Positions 1-7,731 of a DNA stretch of 64,000 nucleotides are shown one piece after another (the stretch's first letter is position 1; every line of letters begins with the position of its first letter). The notes under the pieces are model-generated. The model was not told the origin of the DNA and did not search any database. It was given only the letters and a program-made list of their open reading frames with translations. This DNA is from Pseudo-nitzschia pungens (lineage: Eukaryota; Bacillariophyta; Bacillariophyceae; Bacillariales; Bacillariaceae). The stretch is from assembly GCA_037355855.1 (NCBI GenBank), contig CM074763.1, positions 3,596,001 through 3,660,000 on the forward strand, read 5' to 3'. The translations under genes were made by a program, and so were the position numbers.

Positions 1-1418
1 GGGAGCCTGGAGAAGGCATCAGCAAGAACATTCTTCTTGCCTTCAACATAGGGGAGGTTGACACCAAATTCTTCAAGGAATAGTCTCCACCGGAGGACGC
101 GTTGGACTGAAAGAGTTCCGAAGGTTAGATTCTTATGGTCCGTGTAGACATTGATCACACCACCTAGGAGCATTTTCCTGTACTACTCTTTGCAGCAGAG
201 TACTATTGCGAGTAGTTCTTTTTCCATAGTAGTGTAATTCTTCTGGGCATCAGATAGTTTCTTGGACCAATAGGCAATGGGCTTGCCATCTTGTAGTATA
301 GCAGCACCAAGTTGCAGGTTGGAGGCATTAGTATACAGTTCAAAGGGCTTGTTAAGGTCTGGATAGGTGTTCAGCGCATCCGCTGCCACCATTGCTTTCA
401 TCTCTTGAAAGGCCTTGTCTTGAGCAGGTCCCCAAGTGAAAGCTGAAGGGGCTTTGCGCTGCTTGCCTTTGATGGTAGCAGGTTGAGGAGTTTTCTTGGG
501 ACCACCAGTGATATCAAAGAGGGGAGCCAGGATATGAGATCTGCGAGGCCACATGTCTCTGTAGTATCCTACTGCTCCTAGGAAGGACTTGACTTGGGTC
601 ACAGTTCTTGGTCGGTCCATATGTAGTATGGCTTCAATCTTCTTTCTCCAAGGCTTAACAGCTGTGGGAGTCATCCAATATCCAAGGAAGTCAGTTTCCT
701 GTACAGCCCAATCACACTTGAGTGGGTTGTACTTGAGCCCATTTTGGTTGAGTCTGTCCAGGATCTTGTCGATAGTCTTCATGTGGAGGTCAAAAGATCC
801 ATTGGTCCAGATACCAATGTCATTGATGTATACAGTGCAATCAGTGTCTTGTAGGATATCTTCCATTAGCTGTTGAGCAACGTCAGGGGAGACCTTAACT
901 CCCATTGGTAGTAGTCTCTGATACTCATAGGAACCATATGGTGTCACGATGGTGCACAGCTTCTTGCTTGCATCATCTAGTTCAAAGCAGTAGTATTGCA
1001 TAGACAAGTCAATCTTGGTGAAGTGAGTGTACTTGCCTTGCTGTTCATGATATCTTGTTTTTGTGGTATAGGATATAGTCTTCTCTCGAGGAGTTCATTG
1101 AGTTCTCTGAAGTTGGATACCCATCTAACTCTGTTGTCTTTCTTTGGAACAATGAAAGTTGGAAAGGCCCATTCTGCTGGTCCAGTGCATCTTTTGAGGA
1201 CTCCATCATTACAAAGATTCTGGAGCTCCCTTTTGAATAGGTCTTCTCGCTTGTATGCAACTGGATAAGGCTTCTTGTGTATAGGCTTGGATCCGGGCTT
1301 CAGTCTTAGAGAGATCTTCTTGTGAGGATACTTGCCGAGTTCGCTGTTAAAGATGTTCAGATAATTGTTGTCGAGTACTGTTTGAAACTGTTGCTGCTCT
1401 GCTTTGGACATGTGGGAC
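1..1418 (-). pseudogene. gypsy A reverse transcriptase/RNase H fragment, inactivated
   Basis: The minus strand encodes the N-terminal RT region (from 1418 down), the palm, and RNase H with a DHKNLTF stretch and an LADAFSRL tail near position 10-40. The palm motif reads YINDIG where the sister copy gypsy B has YIDDIG, so one catalytic Asp is lost. A one-base deletion near 1043 shifts the frame between the fingers and SMQYYCFELDD. A TAG near 184-187 interrupts RNase H, where gypsy B reads through [11 protein letters not shown]. This is a dead pol fragment cut at the window edge. The family call is secure from the motifs and from the 58.7-60.1 kb relative. Confidence 0.9.
1414..1418. repeat. Target site duplication GGGAC (left)
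   Basis: The five bases directly left of the 5' LTR equal those at 3852-3856 directly right of the 3' LTR. Five bp is usual for gypsy integrases. Confidence 0.85.
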
Positions 1419-1718
1419 TGTAACATGTTAATGTTACGATCCTACGAAAGTCTCTAAATGATTATTGCACCAATATATGCGGTATTCATGTATGTATGTT
1501 TGGTATATATACACATACAGTTCGATACTGATTCAAGTATCAAGATAAATATCAAGAGTCTTATGACTCGCTGATAATCTTCGATCACTCATTCATTCCA
1601 TACTCAAGAAATCATTCCCATCTTGTAAAGTATTAAACCATTCACAATTTATTAATTATTCATCTTTAAAATACCTATCGCGTATCACTCCATCTAATTT
1701 CTACCCTAGAGTGTTACA
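1419..1718 (+). repeat. 5' LTR of the inserted gypsy derivative
   Basis: This 300-bp LTR begins TGTAACATGTTAATGTTACG and ends CTAGAGTGTTACA. It is repeated at 3539-3851 with a few substitutions and an indel of about 13 bp near 1466. A diverged minus-oriented relative lies at 58425-58733. Confidence 0.9.
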
Positions 1719-1730
1719 CAGTAATTACTG
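1719..1730 (+). promoter_or_regulatory. Palindrome CAGTAATTACTG at the primer-binding position
   Basis: A perfect 12-nt palindrome directly follows the 5' LTR, where the minus-strand primer should anneal. The identical 12-mer directly follows the 5' LTR of gypsy A (17281-17292). I see no obvious match to a common tRNA 3' end, so its role as a primer site is inference from position. Confidence 0.55.
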
Positions 1731-3538
1731 TCCGCTTGAAAGTAGAAGACAAAGACAAGAACTCAGTACTGAATCCAAAATATCCTTCATCCTAAACAAC
1801 AGGGATACATCGATACCCTGACAAGCAAAATCCTACAATTGAGAAACAAGAACCAATCAAACGAAACGATCAAACGCTCCTTAAGCAATTCAAATCTCCG
1901 ATACGACCGATCAAACACCGAATTGATCTCACACCGAATCAATCAAACAATACAAATCAACCATGCCAGGACTATACAGAGATCCTCCGATCAATTATAT
2001 CCCTTCATTCTAGAAGATTTGATACAACTGTCCATTCATCATGGACCACATGAGCTGTTTAGAACATCAACAAAAAGAAAAGCGTCGGACGCTGACTTGA
2101 ACATTCATTTGAGCACTGAAAGCAATACCAGCAAACGCAAGTACAGCAACACTTGCAGAATTCCCGGACACGACCACGATTTCGGTTGTCCCGAGCCAAA
2201 CTAAGAGCAATAGCAGCAACAACAGCACTGTGACGGCACCTAGCAAAAAACAAAAAGGGCAATGGAAGCAACAAAACCAGTAGTATCTCTTCTAATCAAT
2301 CCTCCAAAGCCCACATCAGGAAAGCAATATAATCATATTGCATGAAAACGGAGGCCGCGTCGAAAGACAATACGACGGCAGCCTCACTTGGCAACCATAG
2401 TAACCAAAACAAACAACAATATAAGGATCACAGTATCCGCACCGTGCCTTCAGCTCCCCTGGAGCTGAATGCCAGCTCAGCCCTGCTGACTGGGAAGACG
2501 CATGGAGGAGAACTCCCAAGAAAAGAGGGAAGGAACCTACAGAGATGAGCCCTGTTGCAACTAAACAAACTTAAATTCAAAGCGCTCAGTCCGATCCACA
2601 AGTGACGGCAACAATCACCCAATAAAATAAAGATTCAATTATGGCAAAACAAAAGAATCACATATAAGCAATAAAAGATCTGGACACAGATCGGTTCGGA
2701 CGCAAACCAATTGCAAGGGTACAGACGCTAAAGCCACGAATCAATCGAATTGAATTGAATCGAATCGAATCATATAGTATTGATATCGATAAGGGTACAG
2801 ACGCAAAACAAAAAAAAGGGTACAGCAGCAACAACAAGGCCAACCTTGTTCCGGACAAACAAATAGTCCACAGGGAGCTCCACAAATAATAGAGCACTCC
2901 CACAAAATCCAAATTCAAAACCCTCTGGAGTTATGAAAATTCGAACCTCCAGTAGCCTGCTGCAAACAACACCCAAAAACAAAAAGACCGGACAAAGTAT
3001 ACGGCGAACGAATGAATTAAGCGACTTAAACCGTCACTAACAATGCGCCCCCTCTCTGCTGTTACATATAATTGCAGACAAACAGCAAGAATAACACATC
3101 CAACGCTCGGCTTTTCACCTACCTAACTCCTATTACAGGAGGTGTTTTTATGCCTAAAGAGCAAGCGCTTCCAAATCAACAGAATTGACAAAATCAGCTC
3201 CACTACCCCAAGAGGTGCATCACAGTTGGGGGAGGAAAAGAATTTTCTTCGACTCTTCTTCTATTTTTAACAACACGTTGTTATGAAACTCCAACCATTT
3301 CAAAGAACAAGAAACAAATAAAAGAACACGAAACGAATCTACAATTTCTTCAGTATCACAAAGAACCTTCTTCAATCCCAGTTCGATCCACATTGCCATA
3401 TATCTCCAGAATATTTCAAATGGCATATATCATCTTCAACCGGTTCTCCGAACAAAATCTCTTTTCCATCGATACTACTCAACTCCGAACCTATTGTATT
3501 GAACCACATGCAAACTTCACCTAATCATTGGGGCACTA
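1731..3538 (+). pseudogene. Decayed gag interior of the inserted element
   Basis: The plus strand keeps recognisable but broken gag segments. A Cys/His motif CRIPGHDHDFGCPEPN (2155-2202) parallels CRIPGHNHDWSECPKN of gypsy A Gag. A stretch near 2450-2545 reads LELNASSALLTGKTHGGELP, close to MELDASTALLSGMTHGGDLP of gypsy A. Nucleotide similarity to gypsy A gag continues around 2680-2760. No long open frame and no pol motif are present. Runs such as the repeated GAATC near 2745-2770 look like later slippage. Confidence 0.7.
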
Positions 3539-3851
3539 TGTAACATGTTAATGTTACAATCCTACGAAAGTCTCTAAATGATTATTGAATCCCGCATGTA
3601 CTCCAATATATGTGGTATTCATGTATGTATGTTTGGTATATATACACATACAGTTCGATACTGATTCAAGTATCAAGATAAATATCAAGAGTCTTATGAC
3701 TCGCTGATAATCTTCGATCACTCATTCATTCCATACTCAAGAAATCATTCCCATCTCGTAAAGTATTCATCCATTCACAATTTATTAATTATTCATCTTT
3801 AAAATACCTATCACGTATCACTCCATCTAATTTCTACCCTAGAGTGTTACA
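3539..3851 (+). repeat. 3' LTR of the inserted gypsy derivative
   Basis: This 313-bp LTR is a near copy of 1419-1718. It is followed at once by the second GGGAC (3852-3856). The purine-rich GGGG at 3530-3533 just before it may be part of a polypurine tract. Confidence 0.9.
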
Positions 3852-4924
3852 GGGACTGCTGCTGTGCAACTGTAGATGGATCTGTTTCTTGGTAGGCTCT
3901 GTCGAGGATGACTTTGGACTTGTATGGGTTGGCAAAGGAAGGATCATCAGCAAAGAGTTCAGCATCTTCTAGTTCTTCCATGAGCATGGTGTAGTTAGGC
4001 TCATGGTATAGAGAGGTGTTCTTCATGGGGATAGTTCTGTCCATCCACTGTACTGCTTCCTTATCAAATAGGAGATTAATCTTTGCTAGGTGGAGGAAGT
4101 CTCTGCCTAGTATCAGATCATATTTGCAGTTGGGAGAATGGAAGAGCCTTGCCTCTTGTCAGTCGATGGTGTAGTTGCCAAACTCCTGTAGCTTGATGTT
4201 CTTCATGATGACATATTCCATAGTATCGAAGCTGCAGTTGGTTGTAGTTGTTAGGACTTGGTGCTTGCTTCTGATTGGTAGAGTGCCAAATGGTAGAGCG
4301 CGTTTGTTGATTAGCGTTCCGGAGGATCCACTATCTAGTAGTGCGAGTAGCGGTCTTGCTTTAAGGTGTATGCCTTGTATGTACTGTATATTGGATAGTA
4401 GAATAGGAGCCATGTTGCTCTTATTCAGTGATGTCTGTTCTGCTGTCTTTTTGGTTGTATTTCCAGCAGTCGACAGCAGTTTTAAATAATTTTGCTCCAG
4501 CGCACCTCCTTTGGTGTAGTCTTTGGAGATTCCAGGATTGCAATAGAGATTTTTTGCTGTACTGGTAGACCAATTCCTTGCTAGAGACAAGAGTGGTCTG
4601 TTTGTTGCTGCTGTCTTATTTGGATCGATTGCGTTGACCAATGATGCGTCTGTACCCTTGGATCGATTCGGTGTTCGATTCAAATCCATGTTCGATATAT
4701 CCGTTAGGATGTTTCGAACAATTGTTTTTGCTGCTGCTGTGGCAGGCTTTGTTGCTGAGCGCTCAACAGGAATACTCCATCCTGTAGGTTCCTTCCCCTC
4801 TGTTCCCGGGAGATCTCCTCCATGTGTCATCCCAGACAGCAGGGCTGTACTGGCATCCAGTTCCATGGGAGCTGGAGGCAAGGTGATTGCTGGTTTTGTT
4901 GAAGCCGGGGGCTTCTTTGAGCTG
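3852..4924 (-). pseudogene. gypsy A Gag C-terminus and aspartic protease, with stop
   Basis: Minus-strand translation gives a Gag/protease linker, then the retropepsin active-site segment LLALLDSGSSGTLINKRAL (about 4325-4380), then a flap region ending GNYTID. A TGA follows (about 4159-4161), after which the same frame continues EARLFHSPNCKYDLILGRDF, the usual C-terminal protease motif, and then a linker to RT (NPYKSKVILDRAYQETD). The TGA most simply replaces a Trp TGG codon. The reading runs into the inserted LTR at 3852 and resumes at 1418. Protease identity is firm; function is lost. Confidence 0.85.
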
Positions 4925-5634
4925 AGTCAGGGGAGCCAGACAAGTTCCCCGTCGATGCTTCTTTCGGTTCGGCCTCCATGTGCTGTGTGGTATGATTCCA
5001 TTGCTGCTTTCATGTGGGCCTGGAAGGCTTCATTGCTTCCGGAGATTAGATGAGCCTGAGTGTGGAAGATCTCATTTGGGTTTGAGTTGCCAGAGCCCTT
5101 GTTTTTGTTGTAATTCTTGGAGAACTTGTTCTTCGGGCATTCTGACCAATCATGATTGTGGCCGGGGATCCTGCAGGGATTGGACTTCTTTTTGTTGTGG
5201 TTTCCTTTATGGTTGGAGTGCGCGTTGCACTTGCGAGAGTTGGTGTTATTGTTGTTCAAATTGTTCGAGCCTTTTTGGTGCTTGTTGCCATTTTTGTTGC
5301 TCTTTTTATTTGCTTGGCGCTCGTGGCAGCTCATGTGGTCGACGATGAACTGGACAGTGGTGTCTTCATGGATGCCACTGTGTATCATTCCATATTGCTC
5401 TATCCAAGAGGATGGGAAGGAGTGGAGCAAGATGGTGAGTTTCTCAAACCGGGATAGGGGAGCACTGCTGCCATCGTATTTCATAAGAATGAGCATTCGG
5501 TCAGCATGTTCCTTGCAGGTTACCGATGGTGTTTTGCGGCATTCGTTGCTTTGAAGGTAAGTATGCATGATGTCCCTGGCATCTTTGGCATTGCAATAGA
5601 ATTTGGTGAAATCAAGAATGGCTTGTTCAAATCC
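4925..5634 (-). pseudogene. gypsy A Gag, middle part with Cys/His motif
   Basis: The minus-strand frame runs from ILDFTKFYCNAKDARDIMHT (directly left of LINE1) through a capsid-like helical segment with SSWIEQYGMIHSGIHED. It then passes through an Asn/Lys-rich region and the nucleic-acid-binding motif CRIPGHNHDWSEC. It ends at GELVWLP followed by TGA (about 4925), and the same frame continues LSSKKPPASTKPAITLPPA into the protease region. The motif is a variant of a retroviral zinc knuckle. The first part of Gag lies across LINE1 at 16838-17163. Confidence 0.82.
5618..5634. repeat. LINE1 target site duplication (left)
   Basis: ATGGCTTGTTCAAATCC occurs here and again at 16821-16837 right after the (ATT)n tail. 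This 17-bp duplication marks target-primed insertion into gypsy A gag. Two further bases (AC) also match and leave the exact edge ambiguous. Confidence 0.93.
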
Positions 5635-7731
5635 ACAATTTTGCGACGCGCGATTTTGTCCGACGTTCCGATGTTCCAGTACTTAAAACACGTAGATTTC
5701 TACACAACTTTCCCCTTTGATATCTCACTCACTTCTAAAGCTCCTACAACAACACCAAGCACTACACCTATTAACAGAGACCTCCTCTATCTGATTCTGC
5801 TATTTGTTTGGCTGCTCCTTGCTTCCTTTGGTTGCTTTGGTTGCTTGCTTCCGTGTCGGTCGGTCGATCGATCGTTCCAGCAGCAACACGCTTCGACAAG
5901 CAAAAACAACACATAGTTTTCTACAGCAATTGCAGTACTAATTCTACAGCAGCTCTGCCAGTTAGTCTCCACGCTCAGTTTGTCTCCGAGCACGGTTTGT
6001 TTTTATGATCTGTTTTCAAGCTACCTTATTATTTAACGCTATACAGTCTTTCAAGCCCCTTACGTGATATCCACTTAACGTTCTACATTCTTCAAGGTTC
6101 CTTGCTGAAGTTCTCTAAGTCTTTTCAAGTTGAAGTTGTCGAACACATACATACCCCCCCTTCCAGAAGGTTCCTACTCGCTGATCCTTAAGTATTTGCA
6201 AGTTCGCGCGAGCATATCTTCCAGTTTCCTCCCTCTTTTCAAGCCAATAGCCCCCCTGCTTCTTAAGTACCTTTCACTTAAGAGATACCCTGTTTCCTCG
6301 CCAAGCCCCCTTGTCCTTAAGTGTGTTTGCTTAAGGCTCCCCCTACTCCGCCTGTTTTCAAGCCAAGACCAAGCGATCTCTAAGTACCTTCTACTTATTG
6401 CGCTCTTGCTTCCACGACTACAGCTACTATCGCCCCTTGTTTTCAAGACTACAGTTTCCTTGGTCCCTAAGTGTTTGCGAGTTCCCTGATCCCTAAGTGT
6501 TTTCGCTATTAAGCAACCCCAACTTGAACTTCAAGTTCGACACTGTTTTCAAGACACAAGCCTCCCCCTGGTCCCTAGGTGTTTCTACTAAAGCCCCTGT
6601 TTTCAAGCAAGCAGCTTCCCTGGTCTCTAAGTGTCTCGCTCAAGGTACCTGTTTTCAAGCCAATTGCCCCTGGATACTGTTTCTACCAGTAATTACTCCC
6701 CTTGTTTCCAAGCAGTCAGCTTCCCTGGTCCCTAAGTGTTGCGCTCAAGGTCCCTGTTTTCAAGCCAATTGCCCCTGGATACTGTTTCCAACGTAAATTC
6801 CACAGGGCCAAAAGTGGTACTTCTATTCCATTTGCCCGCAACTCCAGACAGAACTACCAGAATTTTCCCTGTAGAATTCTACAGCAGCTCTGCTCCGCTC
6901 AAGGTCCCTGTTTTCAAGCCAATTGCCCCTGGATACTGTTTCCACTTATAAGTACTCGCGAGTTTGAACTTCAAGTTCCCTCCTGAGCCTTTTAAGTGTG
7001 CCCTGCCATTGACATCCTCCGGTCCCTAAGTGTCCGTACTAAAGCCCCTGTTTTCAAGGTCCAAGCTTCCCTGGGGCTGCTGTATTTCAATTCAAATCGT
7101 TTACGATTCGAATTTGCAAGCCTACAAGCCTACACGATTTGCAGTAGTTGCAAAATTGTTCAACTTTGCACAATTTTCACGCTACGAGTACAGTACGAGT
7201 ACAAGCCTACACGATTTGCAACTCGATTTGCAGTAGTTGCAAAATTGTTCCAATTTGCACAGTTTTCACGCTACGAGTACAGTACAAGTACAACCCTACA
7301 CGATTTGCAGAGTTCTTCCGCGCAGAGTTTTTGGGCTCCCGTCCGAAAACTGGTTCAAGCCAAGCCTACACGATTTGCAGAGTTCTTCGCGCGCAGAGTT
7401 TTTGTGCTCCAAGTGTGAGACAAATTTTGCTCGTTTTTTAGCAAAAATTTCACGATTTGGAGTTTCTAAATTCTGTAACTCCAGAGCACCTCTGTGGGTT
7501 TCGAGCGTGCCTCTTCTGGTAGTGCTCCAGCCTTTTCTTTTGGTTCCCCTGGAATTTTTCCTTGTTCAGACCAACATTGGACCTGTTGTTGCTGCTGTAT
7601 CCTGTTCCCCAGCATACAACCTATCACTCAACTGGTGCTTTTCAGTTTGTTGATTTGCCCTCAACCGGTGCTTCTCCTGCCCCGGCCTTTGTCATCACCT
7701 GGCACTTTTACATCCCAGAGCAGTGCCCACC
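5635..7731 (+). promoter_or_regulatory. LINE1 5' UTR with modular repeats
   Basis: This long leader holds two repeat systems. From about 6290 to 7080 a module built on TCCCTAAGTGT followed by TGTTTTCAAGCCAATTGCCC recurs; complete GCCAATTGCCCCTGGATACT copies lie near 6657, 6766 and 6916. From about 7110 to 7400 copies of a unit of roughly 80-110 bp containing CCTACACGATTTGCAG recur. No convincing coding region is seen. LINEs carry internal promoters in this position, so the modules may be promoter repeats (inference). Confidence 0.7.

Larger units (their letters stand above)
1419..3851 (+). mobile_element. Non-autonomous gypsy-family LTR element inserted in gypsy A
   Basis: Two direct LTRs (1419-1718 and 3539-3851) bound about 1.8 kb of interior. 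GGGAC is duplicated on both sides (1414-1418 and 3852-3856), and removing the element plus one GGGAC restores the gypsy A reading. The LTRs start TGTAACATG and end GTGTTACA. The interior keeps degenerate gag pieces of the same family on the plus strand but no protease, RT or integrase, so it must have been mobilised by an autonomous relative. The LTRs differ by several substitutions and an indel of about 13 bp, so the insertion is not very recent. Confidence 0.9.

Noticed and set aside
5152..5554. Hydrophobic plus-strand frames opposite gypsy A gag
   Set aside because: Antisense of Asn/Lys-rich Gag codons naturally yields Val/Leu/Phe-rich text; not membrane proteins.
6130..7653. Several plus-strand frames in the LINE1 leader
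   Set aside because: They translate the TCCCTAAGTGT/GCCAATTGCCC repeats in several frames and are not kept in LINE2.
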